Assembly: GCF_002115725.1 (NCBI RefSeq)
Contig: NZ_JFKD01000018.1
Location: 1-64,000, forward strand
Direction: 5' to 3'
Source: Marivita cryptomonadis
GTDB lineage: Bacteria > Pseudomonadota > Alphaproteobacteria > Rhodobacterales > Rhodobacteraceae
DNA length: 64,000 nucleotides
Below are positions 23,213 to 32,443 of the stretch, piece by piece. Positions within the stretch are counted from its first letter, which is position 1, and each line of letters starts with the position of its first letter. The position numbers and the translations under genes were made by a program. The notes under the pieces were generated by a model. The model worked only from the letters and a program-made list of their open reading frames with translations, searched no databases and was not told where the DNA came from.

Positions 23213-25333
23213 ATGGAAACACTGCAGGACTTTGTCGCAGCGACGCTTGATGCGCCCTTCGATTTCAACGTGCGGTACTCCATTTTCTACCTCACCTGCA
23301 CGATTCTGATTGCCTTTGGCCTCTGGAAATACCGGGGCAGTCCGGGCACGTTCACATCTTGGTTGTTGCCGAAAGAAGTGTACCGGCACCGATCCAACCT
23401 GTTGGACATCAAGCTGTTCTTTGCATCCCGGCTGTTTTCTGTGCTGGGTGTCTTCGGCGCGGTTTTCTTTCCGACCACAGTGGCCTTCGGTCTGCTGGCG
23501 CAATTCGGTGGGGCCGATTATGCACCGCCTGAAACCACATGGATGCGGATTGCGATCGTGACGGTTATCGTCGTGGTTGTCAGTGATTTCTGCAAATACT
23601 GGGCGCATAGGGCACATCACGAATGGAAAGCCCTGTGGCCGTTCCATGCGGTCCACCATTCGGCGGACGTGCTGACCCCGTTGACGGTGCAGCGGGTTCA
23701 TCCGTTGGAACCCATGATCAATTCGCTTTTGATGACCCTCTTCGTCGGCATCGCTCAAGGTCTGACACTGTATTTCCTTGTCGGTGAGTTGAGCATGTTG
23801 ACCATCGGAGGGGCGAATGCAGCGTATTTCCTCTTCAACACGCTTGGATCGAACTTTCGCCATAGCCACATCTGGATCAGCTATGGGCGGGTGATGGAGC
23901 ACATCCTGATTTCGCCCGCACAGCACCAGATCCATCATTCTGTCGCTGTGAAACACCATGACAAGAATTACGGGTCGATCTTTGCGATTTGGGATTGGAT
24001 GTTCGGAACCCTCTATGTCCCCGAGAGCTATGAAGACCTGACCTTTGGGGTTTCGGACGCAAAGGGCCAACGCCGCGAACAACCCTATGAGACATTGGGT
24101 GCCGCGCTTTTCAAACCCTTTGTGGAAAGTGTGGAAAACGTGCTTGCCGTTCTACGGAAAGCTCGGGGCAGCGGACAGGCCAAAGCCGATCCCGCGCGCA
24201 TGAGCCAAGGGTTTTCGCTTTGGTTGGATGCGCTGCGGGCCGGGGCCGCGCTGACCGTGCTGTTCGGACATATGGCGCACACGCGCTTTACCGGGGGTGA
24301 ATATCAATTCCTGCGCGACTGGAACGTGGCCAGCGACGCGGTTGCGGTGTTCTTTGTCCTGTCCGGTGTGGTCATCGCCTATGCCGCCGAACGGGATGGC
24401 ACCTTGGGGCGCTATGCCTTCAATCGGATCACGCGGATCATGTCTGTGTTGGTTCCGGCCCTGATGCTGACGCTCGTGTTTGATGCGGTCGGCACGTCGG
24501 CGGACATATCGGCCTATCAGGCGCCCTACTATCACGATGTGTCATTGGGTGAATTCCTGTGGCGCGGCCTGACCCTGACCAACCTCTGGACTGGCACTGG
24601 TGACTGGGTGCGGCTGGGTACAAACGGCCCAATCTGGTCGCTGAGTTACGAAGTGGGGTTCTACCTGATATTTGGTGCGGTGTTGTTCCTGAAAGGCGCC
24701 GTCCGGATCGCCGTACTACTGACGCTGGTGCTGTTGGTTGGTCCTCCCGCGCTTGCGCTCTTGCCCGCGTGGTGGGTTGGCGTCTGGGTCTGGCGGCATG
24801 CGTCGGTTCTGACCGCTGGCCAAGGGCGCAGCCGTGCATGGGTCTTTGCGGTGGGTAGTATTGTAGCGCTGGTGATGATGAAAATGTCGTCGATCCCGGC
24901 CGATCTGGAAGGCTTTACAGCGCGGATGCTGGCGCCCCATGACCACCATGCAGTTCTGGTTTATTCCAACGAGGTACTTTGGAACACGGTCATCGCTGTA
25001 TGCCTCGCGCTGCATCTGGTGGGTGTGCGTCATCTTGCCGACACATGGCCGCAACGCACCGAAGGTGGTCTGGCCAAAACGGTGCGCTGGGTCGCAGGCG
25101 GCAGTTTCTCGCTCTACCTTGTGCATTACCCAACGCTGCATCTGCTGGATGCAACGCTGCCGGAAACCCTGCCCGCCTACAACATTGTGCTCTTGCTGCT
25201 GACACTGTCGATCTGCTTTGGTTTTGCCACGCTCTTTGAGCGTCCCATCCGGCAATATCGTGCGGTACTTCTTACCACGTGGGAGCGGATCGCTCCCCAC
25301 TTGCCCCTTAACGGGCGGAGGTCGATGTCATGA
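23213..25333 (+). CDS. Fusion: fatty-acid hydroxylase/sterol desaturase domain + acyltransferase 3 domain
   Basis: 706 residues from ATG 23213, 8 bases after GGAG. Residues 1-320 are a membrane di-iron hydroxylase: helices around 25-40, 68-100 and 113-127, then the histidine boxes HRAHH (132-136), HAVHH (145-149) and HQIHH (238-242), with HSH at 217-219. Residues 335-700 are an acyltransferase-3 domain (OafA type): WLDALRAGAALTVLFGHMAH, FFVLSGVVIAYAAER, RITRIMSVLVPAL, GPIWSLSYEVGFYL, SFSLYLVHYPTLHLLD, about ten helices. The fusion suggests one protein hydroxylates a lipid and then acylates it, or the reverse order; the substrate is unknown. It stands alone after the glt terminator. Confidence 0.88.
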   Translation: METLQDFVAATLDAPFDFNVRYSIFYLTCTILIAFGLWKYRGSPGTFTSWLLPKEVYRHRSNLLDIKLFFASRLFSVLGVFGAVFFPTTVAFGLLAQFGGADYAPPETTWMRIAIVTVIVVVVSDFCKYWAHRAHHEWKALWPFHAVHHSADVLTPLTVQRVHPLEPMINSLLMTLFVGIAQGLTLYFLVGELSMLTIGGANAAYFLFNTLGSNFRHSHIWISYGRVMEHILISPAQHQIHHSVAVKHHDKNYGSIFAIWDWMFGTLYVPESYEDLTFGVSDAKGQRREQPYETLGAALFKPFVESVENVLAVLRKARGSGQAKADPARMSQGFSLWLDALRAGAALTVLFGHMAHTRFTGGEYQFLRDWNVASDAVAVFFVLSGVVIAYAAERDGTLGRYAFNRITRIMSVLVPALMLTLVFDAVGTSADISAYQAPYYHDVSLGEFLWRGLTLTNLWTGTGDWVRLGTNGPIWSLSYEVGFYLIFGAVLFLKGAVRIAVLLTLVLLVGPPALALLPAWWVGVWVWRHASVLTAGQGRSRAWVFAVGSIVALVMMKMSSIPADLEGFTARMLAPHDHHAVLVYSNEVLWNTVIAVCLALHLVGVRHLADTWPQRTEGGLAKTVRWVAGGSFSLYLVHYPTLHLLDATLPETLPAYNIVLLLLTLSICFGFATLFERPIRQYRAVLLTTWERIAPHLPLNGRRSMS

Positions 25334-25338
25334 GCGGA

Positions 25339-25734
25339 TCATTGTGCAAAGGCTGCGTAAATGCCCAGAACGGCGGGTGTGGCCGCGCAAACGCAGGCCA
25401 GCCCGTGTTTCCAGCCTCTATGCTGCGCGGTGATCCGCACCAGCCCGCCCAAGGCAAGGCCAAGGCCGATCAACCCTCCCGGCAAAGCGATCACGCCGAT
25501 CATCCCTATTGAGAGCCACGGTTCGACAAGCCCAGACCGCATGAGCAACCACAATGTCAAAGTCGCGACACCAGCCGCGGCGCAAAGGCCGATGCCTTGT
25601 ACGACGGCCTGACGCGCCAATGTGAAGGCAAACGCCACAGCAAGGCTGCTGATATAGAAGGCAAGAAGCGCAAGAGCCAAGAGCATGGGCGTGGTTTTCC
25701 GGGATCGGGCAAAAAAGTAAACCGTTTTCATCAT
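25339..25734 (-). CDS. Hypothetical four-helix membrane protein
   Basis: 131 residues from the first of two adjacent ATGs (25734, 25731); the frame is open to 25863, so longer forms starting at 25818 or 25770 cannot be excluded. It has about four hydrophobic segments: MLLALALLAFYISSLAVAFAF, VVQGIGLCAAAGVATLTLWL, LSIGMIGVIALPGGLIGLGL and GLACVCAATPAVLGIYAAF. I do not recognise a family. It is convergent with the hydroxylase-acyltransferase fusion (5 bp apart) and divergent from mtgA. Confidence 0.6.
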   Translation of the reverse strand: MMKTVYFFARSRKTTPMLLALALLAFYISSLAVAFAFTLARQAVVQGIGLCAAAGVATLTLWLLMRSGLVEPWLSIGMIGVIALPGGLIGLGLALGGLVRITAQHRGWKHGLACVCAATPAVLGIYAAFAQ

Positions 25735-25816
25735 GTCGCCACTCTGTGGCCCAGCTTGTACCGGATTCATCGGGCACGTTTCGGATCGAACAGGATCAGA
25801 GGGGATGTTTTCTTGC

Positions 25817-26629
25817 ATGGCAGTTGCGCCTAATGTGCCGGCTATGGCAGGCGGAAAACCCAAATCAACAACTCAGCAGGGGCCTCGACTGGACAAGCCG
25901 AAGGCAAAGCGAAGCCGTGCCCGCAAGGAACCCGGTGTTGTCGACAAGATCCTCGCACCCTATCGCTGGCTGGTGAAATGGGGTTTTCGCACCGGGCTGG
26001 GGCTGGTCTTTCTGGGGTTGGTGATCGTTGGTCTTTTCGGCGTGGTGAACCCGCCGACCACCCACACGATGTGGTCCGAAGGCCGCCGTCTGGGCGCGCC
26101 TGTTGATCAGGTATGGGTTGATGCGGACCAGATTGCGCCGGTGATGTTCCGGTCTGCCGTGGCGGCGGAGGACGCGAATTTCTGCCTGCATTGGGGGTTC
26201 GATGTCGAAGCGATTCAGGCGGCGATCGAAGCGGGTGGCGCGCGCGGGGCGTCAACAATTTCGCAGCAGGTCGTGAAGAACGTCTTTCTGTGGCAGCAAC
26301 GATCCTGGGTGCGCAAAGGCATGGAGGCGGTGCTGACCCCGGTGTCAGAGGCAATGTGGTCCAAGCGGCGCATCCTTGAGCTTTATCTGAACGTCGCTGA
26401 ATTCGACGAAGGTGTGTTTGGCGTTCAGGCCGCTGCACGACATTATTTTGGCGTCGATGCAAGCGATCTGAGCGCGCTGCAAGCGGCGCGGCTGGCCGCA
26501 GTCCTGCCGTCGCCCAAGACGCGATCCGCTTCGAATCCCAGCAATTTCGTGGAACGTCGCGCGCGGTCGATCCGGGGCGGGGCAGAGACCATCAATCAGG
26601 ACGGTCGGGCGGCCTGTTTCCAGAATTGA
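25817..26629 (+). CDS. mtgA: Monofunctional biosynthetic peptidoglycan transglycosylase
   Basis: 270 residues from ATG 25817; ATG 25844 (261 residues) is equally possible, and neither has a clear Shine-Dalgarno. The GT51 domain polymerises lipid II into glycan strands at the periplasmic face. A basic N-terminus (KPKAKRSRARKEP) precedes one membrane helix (TGLGLVFLGLVIVGLFGVV). Catalytic Glu lies in SAVAAEDANFCLHWGFD; further GT51 motifs are RGASTISQQVVKNVFLW and RRILELYLNVAEFDEGVFGVQAAARHYFG. No transpeptidase domain follows. uppP, which recycles the lipid carrier of the same pathway, is elsewhere in this window. Confidence 0.93.
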   Translation: MAVAPNVPAMAGGKPKSTTQQGPRLDKPKAKRSRARKEPGVVDKILAPYRWLVKWGFRTGLGLVFLGLVIVGLFGVVNPPTTHTMWSEGRRLGAPVDQVWVDADQIAPVMFRSAVAAEDANFCLHWGFDVEAIQAAIEAGGARGASTISQQVVKNVFLWQQRSWVRKGMEAVLTPVSEAMWSKRRILELYLNVAEFDEGVFGVQAAARHYFGVDASDLSALQAARLAAVLPSPKTRSASNPSNFVERRARSIRGGAETINQDGRAACFQN

Positions 26630-26750
26630 TCCCGTGCGGGTGAGACGAAAACCGCGCGTCGGGGATTAATCGGACCCCGGCCCATTGTATTGCGGGGCGC
26701 TTCACGGCAATTAGGAGGGACCATTCACCCTTGTTCGAGACTTGTTTCGC

Positions 26751-27416
26751 ATGGCCAAACTCTATCATGTTCCGTTGTCGCCGTTCTGCCGCAAGGTCCG
26801 GCTGAGCCTTGCGGAAAAGAAGATCGAGTGCGAGCTGGTGGAAGAGAAATACTGGGAGAAAGACCCGGATTTCCTGCGCCGCAATCCCGCTGCCAAGGTG
26901 CCCGTTCTCAAGATCGACGGGCGCACGATGGCCGAAAGTGCCGCGATCTGTGAATATCTCGAAGAAAAATACCCCGAGCCGCCGCTGATGCCACGCTCGC
27001 TTGATGCGCGCTACGAAGTGCGACGTCTGGTGGGGTGGTTCGACGACAAATTCCACAACGAGGTCACGTCGAAACTGCTTTATGAGCGGGTCAACAAGAA
27101 GGTGACCAAGCAGGGCTTTCCCGACAGCGCCAATGTCAAGGCAGGGGCCAAGGCGATCAAGTATCATCTCGACTATATGGCGTGGCTTCTGGATCATCGC
27201 CGTTGGCTGGCCGGCGATACGATGACGCTGGCTGATTTCGCCGCGGCCGCGCATTTGTCCTCGCTGGATTATATCCGGGACGTGGATTGGAACCGCAGTG
27301 CCGTGGTCAAAGACTGGTACGCCAAGATCAAATCGCGCCCGGCGTTCCGGTCGATCCTTGCCGATCAGGTACCCGGCTTCCCGCAACCGCCACATTATGC
27401 CGATCTGGATTTCTGA
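26751..27416 (+). CDS. Glutathione S-transferase family protein
   Basis: 221 residues. The N-terminal thioredoxin-like domain carries YHVPLSPFCRKVRLSLAEKK, with a possible active Ser/Cys at the start of helix 1, the cis-Pro in AAKVPVLKID, and the glutathione gamma-glutamyl contact MAESAAICEYLEE. The C-terminal helical domain has LAGDTMTLADFAAAAHLSSL, the N-capping motif. It is a cytoplasmic detoxification or disulfide-exchange enzyme; the substrate is unknown. An AGGAGG at 26713-26718 is too far (33 bases) from the ATG to be its ribosome-binding site. It is followed by two hairpins and then queG. Confidence 0.88.
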   Translation: MAKLYHVPLSPFCRKVRLSLAEKKIECELVEEKYWEKDPDFLRRNPAAKVPVLKIDGRTMAESAAICEYLEEKYPEPPLMPRSLDARYEVRRLVGWFDDKFHNEVTSKLLYERVNKKVTKQGFPDSANVKAGAKAIKYHLDYMAWLLDHRRWLAGDTMTLADFAAAAHLSSLDYIRDVDWNRSAVVKDWYAKIKSRPAFRSILADQVPGFPQPPHYADLDF

Positions 27417-27423
27417 GGCGCGC

Positions 27424-27470
27424 CCGATTTTTCGTCCGAAAAATCGGAGATTGGGGGGCCAGCCCCCCAA
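27424..27470. terminator. Two consecutive perfect hairpins between the GST gene and queG
   Basis: Hairpin 1: CCGATTTTTCG (27424-27434), TC, CGAAAAATCGG. Hairpin 2: TTGGGGGGC (27451-27459), CA, GCCCCCCAA. Neither is followed by a T run, so rho-independent termination is uncertain. They could be RNA-processing or stability structures. Confidence 0.5.
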
Positions 27471-27478
27471 ACCCCCCG

Positions 27479-27500
27479 GCATATTTGAAAAAAGAAGAAG
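27479..27500 (+). repeat. Dispersed 22-bp repeat, copy 3
   Basis: GCATATTTG, AA, then AAAAGAAGAAG; matches the copies at 4765 and 9305 except for two central bases. Here it lies 12 bases upstream of the queG start, after the GC-rich hairpins. Confidence 0.75.
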
Positions 27501-27512
27501 CTGGGAGCATGG

Positions 27513-28571
27513 ATGGATTTTACGGCCCGACTGAAAGAGCAGGCGTTGAACGAAGGGTTCTCGGCCTGCCGCATTTGCCGACCTTGGGATGTGCCAGACG
27601 TTCCTGGGCGGCTGCAAGCGTTTTTAGAGGCTGGTTTTCACGGACAGATGGGCTGGCTTGCCGAGCGTTCGCGTTGGCGTGGCGCGCCGCAGGTGCTGTG
27701 GCCCGAGGCGCGTTCGGTGATCATGCTGGCGGAAAATTACGGGCCGGAGCACGATCCGCTGGAGGTACTGGAGCGTCCTGAGCTGGCAGCGATTTCTGTT
27801 TACGCTCAGAACCGCGATTATCATGATGTGGTCAAGAAGCGGCTCAAAAGGCTGGCGCGCTGGCTGATTGCCGATGCGGGTGGCGAGGTTAAGGTGTTTG
27901 TCGATACTGCCCCAGTGCCCGAGAAGCCTTTGGGCCAGGCGGCAGGGCTTGGTTGGCAAGGCAAGCATACCAATCTCGTCTCGCGCGAGTTGGGGTCGTG
28001 GTTCTTTATCGGCTCAATCTTTACCACACTTGATCTAACACCGGACGCGGCAGAGGTGGATCATTGCGGATCGTGCCGGGCTTGTCTGGATGTGTGTCCG
28101 ACCGATGCGTTCCCTGCGCCGTACCAGTTGGACGCTCGGCGCTGCATTTCCTATTTGACGATTGAACATAACGGGCCTGTCGATGAAGAGCTACGCGGGT
28201 TGATGGGCAATCGCATCTATGGCTGCGACGATTGTCTGGCGGTGTGTCCGTGGAACAAGTTTGCCAGTCGCGCTTCCGAGGTGAAATACCACGCGCGGGA
28301 CGATCTTAAGGCTCCAGACCTCGCGGACCTAGCACAGTTGGACGATGCCGCGTTTCGAGAGCGGTTCTCGGGGTCTCCGATCAAACGGATCGGGCGCAAT
28401 CGGTTTGTGCGCAACGTGCTCTATGCAATCGGCAATTCCGGGTCGCCGCGTCTGCGTGCCGTGGCGCAAGTCTTGGTGGATGATCCCGACGAAACCGTTG
28501 CCGATGCGGCGCGTTGGGCCGCGATGCGACTTGCCGATGTCGCAAACACGCGGGCCGGGTCTGGCGACTAG
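27513..28571 (+). CDS. queG: Epoxyqueuosine reductase QueG
   Basis: 352 residues; ATG 27513 is 5 bases after GGGAG. QueG is a cobalamin- and iron-sulfur-dependent enzyme that reduces epoxyqueuosine to queuosine in tRNA (last step). Features: [20 protein letters not shown], including the conserved Asp-adjacent catalytic region [11 protein letters not shown], then two [4Fe-4S] clusters, [16 protein letters not shown] and [11 protein letters not shown], and a C-terminal HEAT-like helical repeat ([34 protein letters not shown]). Length is normal. Confidence 0.96.
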   Translation: MDFTARLKEQALNEGFSACRICRPWDVPDVPGRLQAFLEAGFHGQMGWLAERSRWRGAPQVLWPEARSVIMLAENYGPEHDPLEVLERPELAAISVYAQNRDYHDVVKKRLKRLARWLIADAGGEVKVFVDTAPVPEKPLGQAAGLGWQGKHTNLVSRELGSWFFIGSIFTTLDLTPDAAEVDHCGSCRACLDVCPTDAFPAPYQLDARRCISYLTIEHNGPVDEELRGLMGNRIYGCDDCLAVCPWNKFASRASEVKYHARDDLKAPDLADLAQLDDAAFRERFSGSPIKRIGRNRFVRNVLYAIGNSGSPRLRAVAQVLVDDPDETVADAARWAAMRLADVANTRAGSGD

Positions 28572-28598
28572 GCTAGGTCAGTCGCAGGAGGCGGGTTT

Positions 28599-30608
28599 AT
28601 GGCAATTCTACTGGGTGTGGACACTGGCGGCACGTATACCGACGCGGTGCTGATGCGCGACGAAGACGCGGTGATTGCCAGTGCCAAGGCGCTGACGACA
28701 CGGCAGGATTTGGCCATCGGTGTCAGCGAGGCAGTGAAGGCTGTGCTGGCGGCGTCCTTTGTGTCTCCGCAGGACATTGCCTTGGCGTCTTTGTCGACCA
28801 CATTGGCGACGAATGCGCTTGTCGAAGGGCAAGGTGCGCGGGTGGCGCTGATCTATATCGGGTTCTCTGAACGCGATCTGGCGGCGCAAGGTCTGGCCGA
28901 CGCGCTTGCTGGTGATCCGGTGCTGGTGACAGCCGGTGGGCACAGCCATAGTGGGTCGGAAGTCGCACCTTTGGACGTCGCGATGATCGCTGATTGGGCG
29001 GCGGCGCAGGATGTGTCGGCCTTTGCCATCGCGGCGCAGTTCGGTACGCGCAATCCAGCGCATGAAGTGGCGGCGCGCGAGGCAGTGCGGGCGGCGACGG
29101 GGCGGCCTGTCACCTGCTCGCACGAATTGTCGGCCAAGCTGGGGGGGCCGAAGCGGGCGTTGACGGCTGTGCTGAATGCGCGGCTGATCGGGTTGACCCA
29201 TCGGTTGATCGGGCGGGCCGAAGGGGCGCTGCGAGAATTGGGGATTGATGCGCCACTGATGGTGGTGCGGGGGGATGGCGCGTTGATGTCGGCGGCGCAG
29301 GCGCAGGAACGGCCGATCGAGACTATTCTGAGCGGGCCTGCGGCCTCAATCGTGGGTGCGCGCTGGTTGACCGGCGCAGATCAGGCGTTGGTGTCGGATA
29401 TTGGTGGGACGACAACTGACATTGCCGTGCTGCGAAATGGTCAGCCGGTGATCGACCCTGATGGCGCACGGGTTGGTCCGCATCGCACCATGGTCGAAGC
29501 GGTGGCGATGCGAACGCACGGGTTGGGCGGTGACAGCGAAGTGCACTTGGCCACTGAAGGTTTGACCGGTGGTGTGACGCTTGGGCCAAGGCGCGTGCTT
29601 CCGATCGCTCTTGTGGCGCAGGATGCGCCTGAGGTCGTACACAAAGCGCTGGACGAGCAGATGAACCGCGCAGTTCCCGGCGAATACGATGCGCGGTTTG
29701 TGCGTCGGGTCGAGGGGCAGGATGCGGTTGGCTTGCTAGAGCGCGCGCAGGCGGTGCTCGACCGGATCACTATCGCGCCACAGCCCTTGGGCGCTGTTGT
29801 GCAGACGCGGCTTGAGGCGCAGTCGCTGCGCCTTCTGGTGTCGCGCGGGTTGGTTCAGGTGGCTGGGCCGACGCCGACAGATGCGCTGCATGTGCTGGGG
29901 CGGTTCACCCATTGGGATGCGACCGCGTCGGAAAAGGCACTGGCCTTGTTGGCCCGAAACCGGGCGGGATCAGGGGAAAAGCATGCCCAGACTCCGCAAG
30001 AGATGGCGGAGCAGATCGTTGATGCGCTGACGCGTGCAACCGGGACCGTGCTCTTGGAGGCGGCGTTTGCCGAAGACGGAATGGAGAATCCGACCGCACT
30101 CGCCCAGCATCCGCTGCTGGCGCGCGGGTTGCGGCAAACTCCGGGGTTGGTGCACCTGACTGCCGGCCTATCGGTCCCCGTTGTGGGGTTGGGTGCGTCG
30201 GCGCAGACCACCTATCCTGCGGTTGGGCAGTACCTGAACGCCGAGATGCTGTTGCCGGATCACGGCGATGTCGCCAATGCCATCGGGGCTGTCACAGGCC
30301 GGATCAGGATGCTGCGCGAGGGCTTGGTCAGCAGCCCGTCGGAAGGGCTGTTCCGGGCGCATCTGCCCGATGCGCCGCAGGATTTCCGCGATGCGGATGC
30401 GGCAATGGCGATGCTGGAATCAACCCTCAGCGCCGCCGCGATTGAAGACGCCGAAGCGGCAGGTGCCGCATCGGTGCATGTTCAGGTCTGGCGCGAGGTT
30501 AAACGGGCTGAAATCGAAGCGCGCGAGATGTTTGTGGAGGCGCGGATCGTGGTCGAAGCGACGGGGCGGCCCCGGATTGCGGCTCACACGGACGAGACCG
30601 GGCTGTAA
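28599..30608 (+). CDS. Hydantoinase/oxoprolinase A family protein (HyuA-like)
   Basis: 669 residues; AGGAGG is 9 bases before the ATG. This ASKHA-fold ATPase family acts on N-carbamoyl or cyclic amide substrates. It has the phosphate-binding [13 protein letters not shown] at the N-terminus, [32 protein letters not shown], the second phosphate loop [13 protein letters not shown] near 270, and [14 protein letters not shown]. HyuA proteins normally pair with a HyuB subunit, absent here; the next gene is msrB. It may act alone, with a distant partner, or on another substrate such as a ketone. The substrate is unknown. Confidence 0.85.
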   Translation: MAILLGVDTGGTYTDAVLMRDEDAVIASAKALTTRQDLAIGVSEAVKAVLAASFVSPQDIALASLSTTLATNALVEGQGARVALIYIGFSERDLAAQGLADALAGDPVLVTAGGHSHSGSEVAPLDVAMIADWAAAQDVSAFAIAAQFGTRNPAHEVAAREAVRAATGRPVTCSHELSAKLGGPKRALTAVLNARLIGLTHRLIGRAEGALRELGIDAPLMVVRGDGALMSAAQAQERPIETILSGPAASIVGARWLTGADQALVSDIGGTTTDIAVLRNGQPVIDPDGARVGPHRTMVEAVAMRTHGLGGDSEVHLATEGLTGGVTLGPRRVLPIALVAQDAPEVVHKALDEQMNRAVPGEYDARFVRRVEGQDAVGLLERAQAVLDRITIAPQPLGAVVQTRLEAQSLRLLVSRGLVQVAGPTPTDALHVLGRFTHWDATASEKALALLARNRAGSGEKHAQTPQEMAEQIVDALTRATGTVLLEAAFAEDGMENPTALAQHPLLARGLRQTPGLVHLTAGLSVPVVGLGASAQTTYPAVGQYLNAEMLLPDHGDVANAIGAVTGRIRMLREGLVSSPSEGLFRAHLPDAPQDFRDADAAMAMLESTLSAAAIEDAEAAGAASVHVQVWREVKRAEIEAREMFVEARIVVEATGRPRIAAHTDETGL

Positions 30609-30672
30609 CAAGGGTTGGACTTACGGCTGCGCACGCCATTTATATGTCCAGACGACGAATGGAGGTGCCCGT

Positions 30673-31122
30673 ATGGCCAAATACGAAAAGAACCCGGACG
30701 TGATTGCCACGCTGTCACCCGAACAGTTTTACGTCACGCAGGAAAGCGGGACAGAGCGTCCGGGCACCGGGGAATACCTCGATAACAAGGAACCCGGCAT
30801 CTACGTCGATGTCGTCAGTGGTGAGCCGCTGTTTGCCAGTGCCGACAAATACGAGTCCGGCTGCGGTTGGCCCAGCTTTACCAAGCCGATCGAACCCGCG
30901 CATATCAATGAACTGCGCGACATGTCCCACGGGATGATCCGCACCGAGGTGCGTTCGACCCATGGCGACAGCCATCTGGGTCATGTGTTCCCGGACGGTC
31001 CGCAAGACCGGGGTGGTTTGCGCTATTGCATCAATTCCGCCAGCCTGCGGTTTATCCATCGTGACGACATGGAGGCCGAAGGCTATGGCGCTTATCTGGA
31101 TCAAGTGGAGGATGTGGCATGA
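30673..31122 (+). CDS. msrB: Peptide-methionine (R)-S-oxide reductase MsrB, without the zinc site
   Basis: 149 residues; GGAGGTG is 5 bases before the ATG. MsrB reduces the R form of methionine sulfoxide. Catalytic features: [22 protein letters not shown], and the active cysteine in [12 protein letters not shown] near residue 115. The structural zinc cysteines (two C-x-x-C pairs in many MsrBs) are replaced: [11 protein letters not shown] instead of C-x-x-C before LF, and [12 protein letters not shown] in the second site. It overlaps msrA by 4 bases (ATGA), so both stereoisomers are repaired from one transcript. Confidence 0.94.
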   Translation: MAKYEKNPDVIATLSPEQFYVTQESGTERPGTGEYLDNKEPGIYVDVVSGEPLFASADKYESGCGWPSFTKPIEPAHINELRDMSHGMIRTEVRSTHGDSHLGHVFPDGPQDRGGLRYCINSASLRFIHRDDMEAEGYGAYLDQVEDVA

Positions 31123-31625
31123 CTGAACGTGCAGTACTGGCCGGCGGCTGTTTCTGGGGGATGCAGGATCTGATCCGCAAACTGCCCGGCGTGCAGGAAA
31201 CCCGCGTCGGCTATACCGGTGGGGATGTTCCCAACGCGACCTATCGCAATCACGGCACGCATGCCGAGGGGATTGAGATCATTTTCGATCCATCTGTGAT
31301 TTCGTATCGCAAGCTGCTGGAGTTTTTCTTTCAAATCCACGATCCCACCACGCCGAACCGGCAGGGCAATGACCGTGGTCTCAGCTATCGCTCGGCGATC
31401 TACTATGTGAACGAGGCGCAGAAAGAGTGCGCGCTGGACACCATCGCCGATGTGAATGCCAGCGGCATCTGGCCAGGCCGGGTCGTCACCGAGGTCGAAC
31501 CCGTGGGGGATTTCTGGGAAGCGGAACCAGAGCATCAGGATTATCTTGAGCGGTTCCCGAACGGCTATACCTGCCACTTCCCGCGCGCCGACTGGGTGCT
31601 GCCCAAACGCGACGCGGCAGAGTGA
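31119..31625 (+). CDS. msrA: Peptide-methionine (S)-S-oxide reductase MsrA
   Basis: 168 residues. MsrA reduces the S form of methionine sulfoxide in proteins. Active-site signature [14 protein letters not shown] at residues 6-19 (Cys12 nucleophile), then [24 protein letters not shown] with conserved Glu/His, [27 protein letters not shown], and [20 protein letters not shown]. The likely resolving cysteine is in the last motif. Second gene of the msrBA operon; a strong terminator follows. Confidence 0.97.
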   Translation: MTERAVLAGGCFWGMQDLIRKLPGVQETRVGYTGGDVPNATYRNHGTHAEGIEIIFDPSVISYRKLLEFFFQIHDPTTPNRQGNDRGLSYRSAIYYVNEAQKECALDTIADVNASGIWPGRVVTEVEPVGDFWEAEPEHQDYLERFPNGYTCHFPRADWVLPKRDAAE

Positions 31626-31670
31626 TTTTGCCCGGCGGGCAAGGTGACCAAAATCTGTGAGATGCAATCG

Positions 31671-31702
31671 AAAGGGCCGGATCATTGTTCCGGCCCTTTT
31701 TT
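31671..31702. terminator. Terminator after msrA, possibly bidirectional
   Basis: Stem AAAGGGCCGG / CCGGCCCTTT with a 9-base loop (ATCATTGTT) and six T's downstream; A's upstream give a T run on the other strand for the convergent glyoxalase-superfamily gene. Confidence 0.9.
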
Positions 31703-31706
31703 GTGA

Positions 31707-32135
31707 TCAGCGTGCTTTTTCGACGATCAGTTGAGGCACGCCGTCCGACGTCTTTCGGTGGCTTTGACCATTCTCGCCAAGCGTGCCCCGGATACGGTGA
31801 CGCCAGTTGGAAAAGCTGTCGAACCTGACCGTATCGATAGGGTGATCCAGTTTGATTTCGATCTGCCGCAGATGCTCAGGGCCGGACAGTCCGATGATGC
31901 GGCCGTTGAACGCCTGACCTAGGTACTGGCCTGACACCGTGTCACCCAGCGCAAGTTCGTGCGGTGCATTACCGTGCGCGATCCGCGCATGCAGGGTGTT
32001 CCAATCGCGTGCGCCGTGTTGTTGTGCGATCAGTTCGAGCGCCTGTGCATGCGTGACGACCGTACCTTTGGCCTGCAATGCCTGCCTAAGCGCCTTTGCC
32101 TGCGTCTTTGCGGTTTCGAGGGACAGATCCGTCAT
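31707..32135 (-). CDS. Glyoxalase-superfamily (Glyoxalase_8) protein
   Basis: 142 residues. The N-terminal half (AKTQAKALRQALQAKGTVVTHAQALELIAQQHGARDWNTLHARI, described here by positions 8-52) is helical and resembles the Glyoxalase_8 domain annotated in alphaproteobacteria. The second half is beta-rich: GDTVSGQYLGQAFNGRIIGL, RQIEIKLDHPIDTVRFDSF. No enzymatic residues are evident, so the family name does not prove glyoxalase activity. It is a single leftward gene with a 308-bp upstream region. Confidence 0.65.
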   Translation of the reverse strand: MTDLSLETAKTQAKALRQALQAKGTVVTHAQALELIAQQHGARDWNTLHARIAHGNAPHELALGDTVSGQYLGQAFNGRIIGLSGPEHLRQIEIKLDHPIDTVRFDSFSNWRHRIRGTLGENGQSHRKTSDGVPQLIVEKAR

Positions 32136-32443
32136 GTCGCCTCACATTCATGGTATGCGGTGCACATCGCAACGCGCGGTTGGGGTCGTGGATCGCGGAT
32201 TTCGGCTGTCTGGTTTGAGTGTCGTTCTGACATTGCTCACATCTCCAGTGAGGCATTTCGGACGGGGAGGGGGCCTGCGTTACCCACCTGCGAAATGCTT
32301 CGAGGGTGAGACAGTGTTCACGTTCCGGGCTTCACCATGACGAATGTCAGCAGGCGGCAGGTGCCCGGCACCTGGACGCGCTCGTATACTGAAGGGCGCG
32401 TCAGGGCAACCCGAGCCGACGTGAAGACTGGTTTCGTCTGTTT
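32136..32443. other. 308-bp intergenic region with a 17-base palindrome
   Basis: No convincing gene lies between the glyoxalase-superfamily gene and plsY. A perfect dyad CAGGTGCC-C-GGCACCTG sits at 32358-32374. Short frames here have no ribosome-binding site or family-like sequence. The region must hold the promoter of the leftward Glyoxalase_8 gene, but I could not pick a clear -35/-10 pair. Confidence 0.5.

Noticed and set aside
31939..32340. A 133-codon frame on the + strand covering the Glyoxalase_8 gene start and the intergenic region
   Set aside because: No ribosome-binding site or family sequence; the reverse strand gives a compact family match.
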